From: Bathynomus jamesi
Taxonomy: Eukaryota; Arthropoda; Malacostraca; Isopoda; Cirolanidae
NCBI GenBank assembly: GCA_023014485.1
Contig: JAJOZX010005624.1
Span: 124,001-188,000 of the forward strand
Reading direction: 5' to 3'
Length of the DNA stretch: 64,000 nt
Shown: positions 21,836-34,133 of the stretch, one piece after another
Numbering within the stretch: the stretch's first letter is position 1
How the letters are laid out: the number at the start of each line of letters is the position of its first letter
Notes under the pieces: generated by a model
What the model was told of the DNA's origin: nothing
The model's input: the letters and a program-made list of their open reading frames with translations, nothing else
Database searches by the model: none
Position numbers and translations under genes: made by a program

Positions 21836-23388
21836 TATATATATATATATATACAAACTCAGAATGGTTCCCTGAGAACATTATATGTTAAACATAGACC
21901 GTGCATGGAACAAGGAACTCTTCTGGGAAAATTAAATCCACTATAGTCCGAATAAGTAATGGTAAATGACAAATACCATAGTTTTTTTCCTTTTTCATGA
22001 TTTTGCCCGACGTGGGCAACGGGTCTCTCGCAAAGAGATCCCATAAATATAGCTTCCCTCACCAGCTATCTGCAAAGCAGACAGGATCAGCTTTGGGACG
22101 TGGATCTAGGGTTTAAAGCAAACCTAGATCCCTACACTCAGAACCTCTATATAAGTAAAAGACTCGTTGCATTCACGTCGTGTTGAATAAATCAAAGAAA
22201 AAGGGGGTAACTATTGTATTTTTAGCCAAAAAAACCAAAACTTAAACCTCAACCGGGACATTGAGCGTCCACTTTTCAAGGCACGAAACACGTCCGTTTA
22301 GTATACACAAACTCAGAATGGTTCCCTGAGAAACATTATATGTTAAACACAGACGTGCATGGAACAAGGAACTCTTCTGGGAAAATTAAATCCACTTATT
22401 CGGACTATAGTGGATTTAATTTTCCCAGAAGAGTTCCTTGTTCATGCACGGTCTGTGTTTAACATATAATGTTCTCAGGGAACCATTCTGAGTTGTGTAT
22501 ACTAAACGGACGTGTTTCGTGCCTTGAAAAGTGGACGCTCAATGTCCCGGTTGAGGTTTAAGTTTTGGTTTTTTTTGGCTAAAAATACAATAGTTACCCC
22601 TTTTTCTTTGATTTATTCAACACGACGTGAATGCAACGAGTCTTTTACTTATATAGAGGTTCTGAGTGTAGGGATCTAGGTTTGCTTTAAACCTAGATCC
22701 ACGTCCCAAAGCTGGATCCTGTCTGCTTTGCAGATAGCTGGTGAGGGAAGCTATATTTATGGGATCTCTTTGCGAGAGACCCGTTGCCACGTCGGGCTAA
22801 AATCATGAAAAAGGAAAAAACTATGGTATTTGTCATTTACCATTACTTATTCGGACTATAGTGGATTTAATTTTCCCAGAAGAGTTCCTTGTTCCATGCA
22901 CGGTCTGTGTTTAACATATAATGTTCTCAGGGAACCATTCTGAGTTTGTGTATACTAAACGGACGTGTTTCGTGCCTTGAAAAGTGGACGCTCAATGTCC
23001 CGGTTGAGGTTTAAGTTTTGGTTTTTTTTGGCTAAAAATACAATAGTTACCCCCTTTTTCTTTGATTTATTCAACACGACGTGAATGCAACGAGTCTTTT
23101 ACTTATATAGAGGTTCTGAGTGTAGGGATCTAGGTTTGCTTTAAACCCTAGATCCACGTCCCAAAGCTGGATCCTGTCTGCTTTGCAGATAGCTGGTGAG
23201 GGAAGCTATATTATGGGATCTCTTTGCGAGAGACCCGTTGCCCACGTCGGGCTAAAATCATGAAAAAGGAAAAAAAACTATGGTATTTGTCATTTACCAT
23301 TACTTATTCGGACTATAGTGGATTTAATTTTCCCAGAAGAGTTCCTTGTTCCATGCACGGTCTGTGTTTAACATATATATATATATAT
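21836..23388. repeat. Palindromic array of a 454 bp hairpin-rich unit (locus 1)
   Basis: Between two (TA)n tracts lie, from left: one full unit (21854-22307), a 90 bp partial unit in the same direction, then a switch at about 22396 to the opposite strand with a partial, a full (about 22498-22950) and a further nearly full inverted unit. Each unit has several small hairpins, for example 'ctcagaatggttccctgag' and 'ggatctagg...cctagatcc'. In the left-hand direction a TATA-like 'ctatataagtaaaagactc' is followed 40 bp later by aataaa, so the unit could work as a small LTR-like promoter/terminator. No protein is encoded. Confidence 0.75.
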
Positions 23389-23542
23389 TTTTTTTTTTTT
23401 CCAGATTTACCGCCGATTCGTACCTATAGACGGTACATATCTCGGCGAGGCCGTGAGTGGGTGATGTCACTGTGCTAGGGGCGGTAGACTAGGGGAATGA
23501 GTAAGGGTCAGTCGATGGATAATGGGTAGGAGGGGTACGGTT

Positions 23543-24559
23543 TCAGATACGATGGAGCAGATGGGAGTGAGTAAGGAAGAGGAAAACGGCTTCTGCTGAA
23601 AAGTGGGGGCCGTCGGCGAGTATAGATCGTAGGCAGTTGGGTATGGGGTTTTCGGCCGAGAGAGGGAAACACCTGCGACGGAGAGCGGCCAACTTTGAGC
23701 ATTCCACCAGAAGGTGTAAGACAGTGATAGGGGTATGGCAGGTAGAGCAAAGCGGGGCTGGCGATTTCGCCATAAGGTGTCCGTGGGTGATGCGGGTGTG
23801 ACCTATGCGGAGACGGGCTAGGATTACTTCTTTATGGCGGGACCGGTGGAATGAAGAAGCCCAGTGTCCTATGTGCGGTTTGATCGTGTGGAGTTTATTT
23901 TGTGTGGCCTGGTCCCATTCCCGCTGCCATATGGAGCGGAAGTGGGAGCGGAAAGCCGGGAAGAAGTCGGAGAAGGGGAGGGGTCGGGAGGAGGCCGGCA
24001 GCAAGCAGGCCGTCTTCGCTGTGCGGTCCGCCGCCTCGTTACCCTGGATGCCGACATGAGCCGGGACCCAACAGAATGCGATTGTCTTATGTTGGAAGAT
24101 CGTTAAAGAGTGGAAGGTCTGCTGGATGGTACAGACGAGCGGGTGAGGGGAGTTAAATCTTTCTAGGGAGAGAAGTGCACTTTGGGAATCCGAATAAATG
24201 ACAAAAGAGCTGGCAGAGTGGGTGCGCACAATATCGAGGGCCTCCGTTATGGCGAAAAGTTCCGCCGAAAAAACGGAGGCCTCGCGGGGCAGGCCGACGC
24301 TCCGGGAGAGCGGCTGGGACAGAATCACCGCTGAGGAGGCCACACCAGCTTCCGAGCGGGAACCATCCGTGTAAATGGCGATTGCGTCCGGGTGTTGGGT
24401 TGCGTGTTCGCGGAAAAGTGACCTGTATATCATGGCGCTCGTGGTAGTCTTCGGTAGGAAACACAGATCTTTGCAGAACTTGATAGGGGTTAGGATCCAG
24501 GGGGTAGATGCTGAATGAAATGGGGATAACTGAGGGGGCGGGCATGTTGAAAAGATCAA
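23543..24559 (-). pseudogene. RNase H domain and C-terminus of the I-type LINE ORF2
   Basis: Minus-strand frame with the RNase HI motifs: 'AIYTDGSRSEAGVASS' (first Asp), 'SAELFAITEAL' (Glu), 'IYSDSQSAL' (second Asp) and 'WVPAHVGIQGNEAADRTAK' (His and last Asp). Its job in the element is removal of RNA from the RNA-DNA hybrid. It is one frame away from the RT frame; the join lies around 24500, so the copy has a one-base break between RT and RNase H. A downstream Cys-His block 'CSTCHTPITVLHLLVEC' is the usual C-terminal zinc motif. Confidence 0.85.
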
Positions 24560-27326
24560 GGAAAGAGCGGACCGCTTCAGTGAAGTGCCAGCTCCGTCCC
24601 TGAGGTGGTAGTTCTAAAACCGCCGTGCCCAGAAGCGAAGAAGGTAGCCTCTGTGCACGGAGGTATGTCCGCATGAGTAGTAGACCCCGTCGGAGGGCGA
24701 GAGGGAGATGATCACATTCCACATAGAGGCTGGAGGCTGGGGAGGAGCGGAAAGCACCGGTGGCGAGGCGGAGGCCTCTATTAAGTACTGGGTCCAGGAT
24801 ACGGAGGCGGGCGTTGGAGGCTGAACCATAAACTGCGCTACCATAGTCCAGCTTCGACTGTACTATGGAAGTATAAAGGCGAAGAAGAGAGCGTCGATCT
24901 GCACCCCATGTGGTGTGAGAGAGGTGATCCAGGAGAGCGAGGGGGCGTCGAAGGGATTGCTTTAAGTGCTTGAGATGGGGAACCCAATTGAGCCGTCGGT
25001 CTAGGGTCATGCCCAGAAAACGCGTGGAGGGTACCACCTCAAGAGGACTGCCATATAATGTAACAGAGGGTAGAGGAAGGGTTGTGGGTCTTCTTCTACT
25101 GAAGACCATACACTTGGACTTAGGGATGGAGAGGCGGAAACCCACCGACGTCGCCCACCTCTCCACCCGGTAGATGGCGAGCTGCATTTGCCGCTGAACG
25201 ACAGACGGTTCTCGCCCTGCGAAGTAGATTGCAAGGTCATCCGCGTAGATGGAAGAGCGGATTGTAGGTGGAAGGCATTGTGAGACCGTGTTCATCACGA
25301 CAGAGAAGCAGAGAACACTGAGGATGCTTCCCTGTGGGACCCCGTCCTCCTGCACAAAGGTGTCAGAGAGGACTGAGCCCACCCGGACTTTAAAGGTCCG
25401 AGAAGTAAGGAAGCCCCTGATGAAGGTAGGCATGGCTCCGACAAGGCCCAGATGTCGGAGCTGACCGAGGATCATTGCTCGACGGGTGGTGTCATAGGCC
25501 TTCTGGATGTCGAAGAAAACTGACAGTACGAACTGTCTATTGTCGAAGGCATCCTGTATGTCTCGGCTGAGAAGCAGGAGGGGATCAGTGGTGGAGCGGA
25601 ATTGTCTAAAGCCGGACTGGGTAGACGGGAAGGAATTGGTACGTTCAAGGACGAACGATAATCGCGTAGCGGCCATTTTTTCGAGGATCTTGCAGGCACA
25701 ACATGTCAGGGCGATTGGTCTGTAGTTTGTGGGGTCCAGGGGATCTTTGCCGGGCTTGGGGATAGGGATGACGTGGGCCTCCTTCCACCTAAAGGGGAAG
25801 GCACCCTCTATCCATATGCGATTGTATAAGTCTAGCAGGAAAATTTGTAAGGTAGAGTGGAGGTGTTGGATCATGCCGTACGGAATACCGTCCGGGCCGG
25901 GGCAAGGGGATCGCCGAGAGGCCAGTGCCGTCTGTAGTTCACGCATGGTAAACAATCGGTTGTAGGTGCTGTCTATGGACGGTGGGGAGGGGCTATCGTC
26001 AGGGGCGGGTACGGGATTGGCTGCAGAGGAAGAAACGGCGGCGAAGGTAGAAGCAAGGTGGTCTGCCACCGACTTGGGCTCACATAGGAGTCCGTTGTTT
26101 GTCCGGAGGACCGGGGGTCGGGAGGGGACATGTCGCCTCTCGACGCCCCGCACCTTCTTCCAGATGGTAGCCGAAGGTGTGTTGACGGTAATGCCGGACA
26201 CAAAGGCACGCCAAGAGGCTCGGCGCGCTGTCTTCATTGTGCGGCGGGCGATGGCCCTGACCCGCTGCATTTCCGTGCGATGGATGGGGAGTCGCGTCCG
26301 GTAAAAGCGCCGAGTTGCCTTCTTCTTGGCGCGCACGGCCTCCGCGCACTCCGGGGTCCACCAAGGAACCCGTCGGGCGCGGGGGTAGGCGGAGGATTGT
26401 GGTACGCTTGTGCTTGCGGCCGTTAGAACGACGGACTCGAAGTATGCGACGCACCCGTCGATGGATGGGAAGTGGGCAGTTGTAAGTGTGGTATATGTGT
26501 TGTCGCGGAAGCGGGCCCAATTCGCGTGGGTGGTAACCCACCTTACCGGTACCCGTACGGTCTGGTCGGGTCGATTGAGGGTGAGTAGAATGGGGAGATG
26601 GTCACTGCCATAGTCCTCTTGGAGGACTTGCCACGTGAAGTCTAGGAGGGCATCAGTTGATACGAGGGACAGGTCTATACAGGATGGAGTGCAGGTGGTG
26701 GCATGGTAGAATGTTGGAGAGCCATCGTTGAGGCACTCGAAGGAGAGCTCGGTCATGACGGATATCAGGGTTGGGGCCATATAGGTGGTGTGTGTGTCGC
26801 CCCACAAGGGGTGACGACTATTGAAATCGCCCAGTAGTAGGAAGGGCCTGGGGAGTTGTTCCACGACTTCCACCAGGTCGTCGCGGGAGACTTGAGCGTG
26901 GGGGGGAAGGTAGATTGAACAAATGGTGTACTGTCTATCCAGGGAGAGCCGGACGGCAGTCACCTGTAGCGGGGACCGGATGGAGAGATTGTAGAAGGGG
27001 ACTGCGTGGTGGACGAGGATGGCAGCTCCCCTTCGAGTGCAGGTAGGAGGCGGGGTGGCGACGCAGAAATAACCAGTGGGGCAGGGCATGGACCTGGTCC
27101 CCAGGATTAGCTCCTGGAGACAGACACACACCGGACGGGAAGTGGCAATCAAGGAGTTAAGGCCTTCATTGTTTGCATAGATTCCTCGACAGTTCCAGTG
27201 GACTATCGTGGTTTTCGGGGGATCCATTAGTTGATGAAGGGGGATGGGTAAAGGTATAGGCGCTAGGGAGTTGGAGTGTGAAGGGGGATCTGGAGTTCGC
27301 GAAACTGAAGGCTGGGTCGGGAGCAT
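24153..27326 (-). pseudogene. I-type LINE ORF2: endonuclease and reverse transcriptase
   Basis: Open for 1057 codons. Endonuclease: 'IVHWNCRGIYANNEGLN' (Asn), 'LQELIL' (Glu), 'LLGDFNSRHPLWGD' and 'GSDHLPI'. RT: 'RPIALTCCACKILEKM', 'FFDIQKAYDT' (first catalytic Asp), 'GVPQGSILSVLCF', 'YADDLAIY' (catalytic DD). The likely start is the Met before 'PPKTTIVHWN' at about 27224; the more distal Met at 27326 is less likely. Every catalytic residue is present; only the frame break to RNase H near 24500 keeps it from being complete, so this copy may be young or may carry a sequence error. Confidence 0.85.
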
Positions 27327-27612
27327 GGCTGGCTATCTACCGTTCACCAGGGAAGGAATCGGTCGGCCTGTCGAACCCTGCGGAGGTTGCGGGGTCGAGT
27401 CGGCCGAGCGAGACCGGAGGCGTGGATCACGGCAGGCAGAGGAACATCGTGGGCTGAGCGGGTCGGAAGTGCCTTGTCGGGCTTCTATGGTCGGGCCAGG
27501 GGGGGGTTAACCCTAAAAGGGGCGCTACCCCGCCTGTCCGGGGTCTCACGGCGGACCCTAGGTGGTGACAGGGGGTACCAAAAAGACCGGGCGGGTGGGA
27601 GGGAGGGCGTAC

Positions 27613-29529
27613 TCAGGGTAGCTGATAAGGGGGGGGTCGGGGATGTTGGGGGGGTAGGTACGATGGGGGTGGAAGGAGGTGAACCAGAGTGGTCTCGTGG
27701 AGGGGGGAGAAAATGGCACCAGAAGGCAAGGGCAGATCCAGGAGACTCATGGGCGTGGGCGCAGCCGAGCTTCCCTCGGTCACACCGTGCAGCCGCGCCA
27801 GAGCCGCATCCACTGGATCCACTGGGCTGGGTCTCGTCGTACAGGGCGGGTCGTGGATTTCGGCCACTATTGTCAGAGTCTGTGGGGGTAGAACGGTGGG
27901 ACTCCTACGATGGGGAGAGATGGACATAGTGGGCGTGGTGGGCGGTGTAAGGGTCCGAGCCGTCTTCTTGGTCTTAGGGGAAGAGGGAGAGAGACGTTGG
28001 GAGGCCGGAGGGTCTGGTGACACGCTCCGGCGTCTCCGCCTCGACGGCTTGCTCCGGGCGGCAGGTTCGGGCGTGTACAGGGAGTACTGGGAAGGCAGGG
28101 TTTGAGGTGGCTGGGACCTGGAAACCCTGGTCCCAGACTCCTGGGGGATTCGTGGCAGGTGAGGTGAGGGAAGAAGAGGAACGGTGGGGGGACAGGGGAC
28201 CGTCGGGTCCTGCGAGGATTTGCTATGTGGGGAACAGGAAGCAGTGGCTGGGGGGGGTTTCGACGGCAGGCCAGGGCGGCGTGCCGAGATGATAGAGCCG
28301 AGAGCAGCGGCATAGGACACCCCCGGCCTCACCTCCCGACTCCGCACCCTGTCGCGTGCCTCACGGGGGCTAAGGAAGTCCGTCACCTGTAGGCATCGGA
28401 CCTCCTTCTCGAACCTGAAGAAAAGGCATTCTCGGGATGAAGAGGGATGTGCGCCTTCACAGTTCGAGCATTTGGGTGTGTTGGGGCACCTGTCGGGTGG
28501 GCGAGTCGTCCACAGTGAACACATAATGGATGCGGCTGTCGACAAGCGGAGCTGACGTGTCCGAATTTATTGCATTTGAAGCAACGGGTCGGGTCTGGGA
28601 CGTATGGGCGGATAGAAAACTCGCATGAGGCGCGGTCTCCCATACCCCATACAATACGGTCAGGGGGATTAGTGAGTTAAAAGTAAGGAGCAGACGTGGG
28701 TGGGGGAGGGGGTGCCTCCCTGTCGGGATGTGAAACGATAGATCTTAATAACTCCTTGGGGTGCGAGATCCTCCAGGAGCTCGTTCTCTGCGACCGACAG
28801 TAGGCGGGTGGCGTAAATAGTGCCCTGACTCTGGTTCAGGCGAGGGTGTGGGGAAACGGACACCGAGCATCCAAGGACCTCAGTGATGGAGAGTAGGGCT
28901 TTCGTCTCTGCGGCTGAGCGTGATTTTACGAGGAGGGAGCCATCCCTCTGTGGGCGTACGTCATAGCGGCTGGAGTTGCTGTGGGTTCGGATCGCCTGGA
29001 ACGTCCGTTCAGAGTTGTTCGGGAGGGACCCAGATGTAGGCCGAATCACCAGGAATTTGTGGATACTTGGAAGGGAGAGGGAGGCTGTAGAGTCGAAATG
29101 TACTGGAATATTCAACGGTCGGTAGGACGGCCGTGAATGCCGGCTCCCCCGTCCGCCGCGAGGCTCTCTCCGCGGGGAGGTGGGCTGGCGGCGGGTGAGG
29201 GGGGCATATGGGGAGAGCAAGAAGCCGGGTTGTGGGGGCAAGTCCTCGGTGGAACTTGACTTGCCCGAAGGTGGCTGAAGTGGGCTGGGGCGAGGCCCCT
29301 GCTCTAGAGAGTGTAGGTCCAAGGGCGTAATCGAGGGACGGACTGGGGTCGGCAACGGAAAAGGAGAGTGCAAGCGTTCCGCTTCCACAGGGGGGTCAAC
29401 CCCATTAGGTTGCGGTCTTCCAGTGGTAAAGGACTCGAGGGCCTGGTTGCCCACCACCCGAGTGTTGAGAGAAAGAGTAGTCCGGGAATGAGAAGCAGTA
29501 GTCGTAAGCCGGGGGGGAGAAGTGTCCAT
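27613..29529 (-). pseudogene. I-type LINE ORF1 (Gag-like), broken
   Basis: Three minus-strand segments. 29529-28669: Pro/Ser-rich N-terminus beginning at Met of 'MDTSPPRLTTTASHS', with an RNA-binding-like region ending 'VIKIYRFTSRQGGTPSP'. 28643-28500: 'CFKCNKFGHVSSAC', a CCHC knuckle. 28545-27613: the further Cys motif 'CPNTPKCSNCEGAHP' and a long Pro/Ser/Arg-rich tail. Frames differ between segments, with breaks near 28660 and 28530. ORF1 proteins of this type bind element RNA. Confidence 0.8.
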
Positions 29530-30012
29530 AGCTAAACAAAAAAGAACTTCATCCCCCGCGCGCATCCAGCCACCACCGACTCCAACAAGGGAAAGGCGAA
29601 GTGTGGGCACACTTGGTCCCACCGCCGATGGATGTCACGCAGGGGGAGATACACCCGCACCCAGTCCCTGTGCCTGAAAGGCGGCCACTCTCATCCAACG
29701 CGCGGTGAAAAGTGGCAGGGACAGGGTTTGGGTTTGGTTGGAAAGCGACAAGGGTGCAGGGCAACCACCTCCCACACCCAAGGGCCAAGGAAAGGGTCGA
29801 AATCAAGGTCCAAAGAACAACGCCAAAAAAAAAAACAGGGAGAAGCCAGAAAGAATGGGTTAAAGGAGAAAGAAAGAAAAAGAAGCAGGAGATCAGCCGG
29901 GTCCCCAAACGGGCCCAATGGTCCACGAGGGCAGAGAAAGCCCTTACACCGAAGAAAGGTGTATTCCCACATTCGCCACAGAGGGACGCGCCCTATAGCT
30001 CCGGACAAAGCA

Positions 30013-30018
<6 letters not shown>

Positions 30019-30076
<58 letters not shown>
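30019..30076. repeat. (TA)n microsatellite, 58 bp
   Basis: Uninterrupted TA run next to the 5' end of the I-type LINE. Confidence 0.95.
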
Positions 30077-30083
<7 letters not shown>

Positions 30084-30655
30084 ATTCAGCTATTAAATGG
30101 GGGGCTACTTCAATGTAAATTGCTAAAAGCCAGATCTAGGGGCTACAAAAAAAAAAAAAAAATCTGGATGCAAGGTATTTACTATTAGAGCCCCCATACA
30201 GTATATACATTGTATTATACGAGTGCAGCAAGACACAGAACTCGGTACACATTGCACTTTGGATGGGTAAGATCATGTGATTTATAGCTACATTTAAAAG
30301 AAGTTGCAAAAATAATTGCAGAAGAAAAATTGAATAAAGAAATACTTTACAAATTTATTACTGTAAGTACATATATTTTATTTTAACACAATTTCCAAAG
30401 GTTACTCCACAGCCATTTTACAAATATACATTTTTGTAATAATCTTTGATATTTCTCACTCAACTTTTCCTACAAAACTCCACACTTACAAACATGCTTT
30501 TCAAAATTTTTTTGAAGAGGATGATGACAACTAGTAAAATTACCCCTCAAACACTTGGGGCTATTTTACCACCCCTTAACTTCTTTAAAAACAAATTTAT
30601 CTAATTTTTTTAGTAGTACAGTATTTACCTCATCTTTTAAGAACTGGAGAGAACT
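30077..30655. other. Unassigned AT-rich DNA
   Basis: No coding or repeat recognised, apart from a poly-A run near 30150. Confidence 0.4.
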
Positions 30656-30669
30656 TTAGAGAGGGTATT

Positions 30670-30722
30670 CCAGAAGTCCTGCCCCAAAGGGCTAATATGT
30701 TGTACATTCTAGGGCAGGACTT
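30670..30722. repeat. Hairpin beside (TA)n
   Basis: 'agtcctgcccc' at about 30670 and 'gggcaggact' ending about 30721 form a stem of 10 bp around a 30 bp loop, directly left of the TA tract. Confidence 0.6.
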
Positions 30723-30728
30723 TCAGGA

Positions 30729-30730
<2 letters not shown>

Positions 30731-30773
<43 letters not shown>

Positions 30774-30774
30774 G

Positions 30775-30812
<38 letters not shown>

Positions 30813-30836
30813 TATAATATATACACATATATATAC
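30731..30836. repeat. Compound (TA)n tract
   Basis: TA runs broken only by 'cggtgtgca' and a few A insertions. Confidence 0.9.
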
Positions 30837-30839
30837 ATT

Positions 30840-31390
30840 GCCAAATAAACTTTCAAAAGAAATCCACCATCACTCCGCCCGGCTCCATCGTCCCAATGGA
30901 ATTCTTTCAACAGGCAACCATTCCCAATCTTCTGTATAATCAGTCTCATTACAATCTGGTAAGAAACTTTACAATTCCATTCCACCTAAACCATTTTATA
31001 TTTTACTTATTATCCATACTTTTATACTTTATATCATTTAGCTTTTAATCTTTTAATTTAATACACATTGTAACTTGCTTTTAATTCTCGCTAATTGTAA
31101 GAAACTTTACAATTCTGTTCCACCTAAACCATTTTATATTTTACTTATTATCCATACTTTTATACCTTATATCATTTAACTTTTAATCTTTTAATTTAAT
31201 ACACATTGTAACTTGCTTTTGATTCTCGCTAATTGTTGCGCCATTTTAATTTGTTGTTCGTTTCTATTTATTATACTTATTTATTTTTACTTGTTTTTAA
31301 AATTTTTAGCACTGATGATGGAAATTGAATTTTTCCAAAATGTCTGTTAATAAACATGTACCATCTTTTCATCCTCCTATTCCTCGCTAA
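30840..31390 (+). mobile_element. Penelope-like element 3' fragment (tentative)
   Basis: After the TA tract comes a short decayed frame ('STITPPGSIVPMEFFQQ'), then a 138 bp tandem duplication (starts 30959 and 31097), then 'actgatgatggaaattg' with 'tttttccaaaatgtctg' and a taataaa. The last segment resembles the ribozyme-like end of Penelope-like elements: CTGATGA, a six-base stem (tggaaa/tttcca), then a sequence that becomes CGAAACGTC if two CpG-to-TpG/CpA changes are undone. Assignment rests mainly on that motif. Confidence 0.4.
30959..31236. repeat. 138 bp tandem duplication
   Basis: Two head-to-tail copies beginning 'gtaagaaactttacaatt' at 30959 and 31097, differing at a handful of bases. 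AT-rich, non-coding. Confidence 0.9.
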
Positions 31391-31447
31391 GCTACACTTC
31401 CCTAAGAACAAACCATTCAACCAAGTTATATATATATATATATATAT

Positions 31448-34133
31448 TAGGGTGGTCCAAATCCATAGGGGGAAATTTCAAAATTGTCTTAGATAGTCTC
31501 CACAAGTGTGGTTGTTGTCCATTTAGTGTCCACATGGTCTGTGCAAAATTGCAGCATGATTGGTGAATATTTAGAGGTCGCCCCACTCTGAATATATATA
31601 CAGTATTATATAATGTACTTTTTCTTCCGTAGGTCCGATGGCTCAAACTCGATCAATTCCAAAAGTTTGGCTTCTAGGGATGGCAACTGGAACTTTATCC
31701 ACGTCAAGGCTCCCTACATGCCTTGACGCCCTCCTCTTGGGGCAATACCACCACATCAATCAAAAGCAAACCACCTCCGACAGTCTGAACCAGGCATGCC
31801 AGAGGGTGATTGAAGTCTGGACCCGAGCGCGGATCCCAACTCAACGGATCGACTCCTGTGTCCGTAAGCTTTCAAAGCTTTTAGACCGCTACAAAACACT
31901 CAAGAAGCACAGGACCAGGCAACGTGCCAGCGATAGAATGAATGAAGACATCTTCAAAGCGGATATCCAGGAACTGTTTGACATCGCAACCAGTGATGTC
32001 ATGAGCACAATCGTCAACGTTGAGGACTGAAATTTCCTGTCCATGCAGCGCAAGGATGTCAATTCTTGCAGCATGGCTGGCATTGATAAGGAAACGACTA
32101 CACAAGAGGACAGAAAGCGATCCAGAATGGAGAAGGAAGCCAAGAGGAAGGCAAGGCATGAAGCAACACAGAAAGATTTGGAAGAAGCAGGAGTGTCATC
32201 AATTGATCTTTCCTCTCTTCTTCCCTTTTTTCGCAAGACGATGACGACTATAGACCATCGGTTCCGATTCCTTCTTCGTCTGAAGCTCCGGCACCAAAGC
32301 GTCCCAAGAACAAGGTTACGAACATTTTCCAATCTCCAGAAGTCATTGGAGCAATGGATCGCACCAATCTTTCTGACCGGAATGCTGTTTTCGTAACTGG
32401 AGCTGTATTACAGGCCGCGGGGCATGATCTGTCTGGGATGACGTGCTCTCGGAGCTCTATTCATCGCTACAGAGAAAGTGGGCGAGAACAGGCAGCTCGA
32501 GAAGACCTAGAATCATTCTCTCTAGAAGACCCTGTCCTTCTCCATTGGGACGGAAAGCTTCTCCCTGGCATTGAAGGGAAGAAGACGAATGTGCATCGGA
32601 TAGCAATCCTTATAACATTCAATGGACAGGAGAAGCTGCTTGGTGTCCCAAAGATGAAACAAGGAACTGGAGAAGCACAGGCCCAGGCATGCCTTCAAAC
32701 TATGAAATTATGGAACGTGGAACAGCATGTGAGAGGTCTAGTCTTCGATACCACTGCGTCAAACACGGGTTTACATCGCGGAGCCTGTGTCAGGATTGAA
32801 GAAGCATTGGGTCACGAGCTAGTTTGGATCGGTTGTCGACATCATATACTTGAAGTCGTACTTGCTGATGTCTTTGCCTCAATATTTGGCTCAACAGGAA
32901 GTCCTGAAACAGGCCTTTTTAAGCGATTTCAAAAGGAATGGCCATCTCTCTCCCACGAAGCATTTGTCTCAGCATCGGACAGCTTGTTCGAGAACCCTCA
33001 ACTCCAAGAGATGAGAAAAGAGATGCTCACTTACCTAACGCTCTTCAGGCAAGCCAACCTCGTGATGACTACAAGGAGTTCCTTGAACTATCTTTGCTCT
33101 TCCTGGGGGGAAAGACTGGTGGTCAACTCTTTATCCGAGCTCCAGGTCCCATGCACCACGCGAGATGGATGGCAAAGGCGATTTATGCGCTCAAAATCTA
33201 CCTCTTTCACTATCAATTCAAGCTCACAGCACGCGAAGAACGAAACGTGACTCAGCTGGCTTTATTTGTCAGTCTGATTTACGTCAAGTACTGGCATGAA
33301 GCGCCAATGGGGACACAAGCTCCTCTCAATGATCTCAAAATGCTGCATCTTCTGGAAAAATATCCACACGGAGGAGCTGCACAAGCGGCGAAGACAGCTC
33401 TAAGACGCCACCTGCGGTACTTGTCGGAGCATCTGATTGGACTGGCCTTCTTCGATAATAGGATCGATCCTGATACCAAAAGGAGAATGGTTCAACACCT
33501 CCAACATCCCCAAAAGAATGGCTGCCCCCGACGAATCGACATGGCGGAAGCTGGTGTTGAAAATGATGTGGCATCCTTCATCACGAAAAGGACATTGACC
33601 CTCTTTGATGCCTTGAAAGTTGGAGGTAAGGAGGAAGCGCGCCAGTTACTTCAAAAAGATCCACGGGAATGGACAAATGACAAGAACTACAGGGAACTTA
33701 GAGATCGCGCCTTAAAGATGAAAGTCGTCAATGATGCTGCCGAGCGAGGTATTGCTCTCGCACAACGCTACAATGACACTTTGACACGAAACGAGGACCA
33801 GAAGCAGTACCTCCTACAACTCGTAGCCGCCCACTGAAAACAGATACCAATACCATCCAAGGCGACTCTGATGCAGAAGAAATAATGAAGATACACCCAT
33901 CATCATGTCCTATTGTCTTACTGTTTTCTTTCATATTCTTTGAGAACCAAAAAAAAATTTAGTTATTCAGTTGTCTATATATTTTCCCAAATTTTCAAAA
34001 AGGGGGCAAGTGGGGCGACCCCTAAATATTAACCGAATAACGTGAAACTTTGCACAAATACTGTCCACACCAAGAGGCATAAAACCAACCTTGTGGAGAG
34101 AACTTAGTCGATGCTTTAACTTTTTGGACCACC

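Larger units (their letters stand above)
23388..30018 (-). mobile_element. I-type LINE, nearly full length (EN-RT-RNase H)
   Basis: Minus-strand non-LTR retrotransposon of about 6.6 kb. Its poly-A tail appears as T13 at 23388-23400, its 5' end adjoins the (TA)n at 30019. It has a Gag-like ORF1 with zinc knuckles and an ORF2 with apurinic-type endonuclease, RT and RNase H. The GC content is much higher than in the surroundings, which suggests recent arrival or different composition. The presence of RNase H after RT points to the I group (I, Nimb or similar). Confidence 0.85.

Noticed and set aside
23805..29926. Many + strand and alternate-frame open frames in 23.8-29.9 kb
   Set aside because: GC-rich shadow frames of the LINE ORFs; no motif of their own.
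29632..30081. Long open frames on the + strand ending in (IY)n
   Set aside because: They are antisense to the I-type LINE 5' region and extend through a (TA)n tract.
31392..31646. 84-codon minus-strand ORF over the left end of copy B
   Set aside because: Crosses the transposon end and the TA tract; chance.
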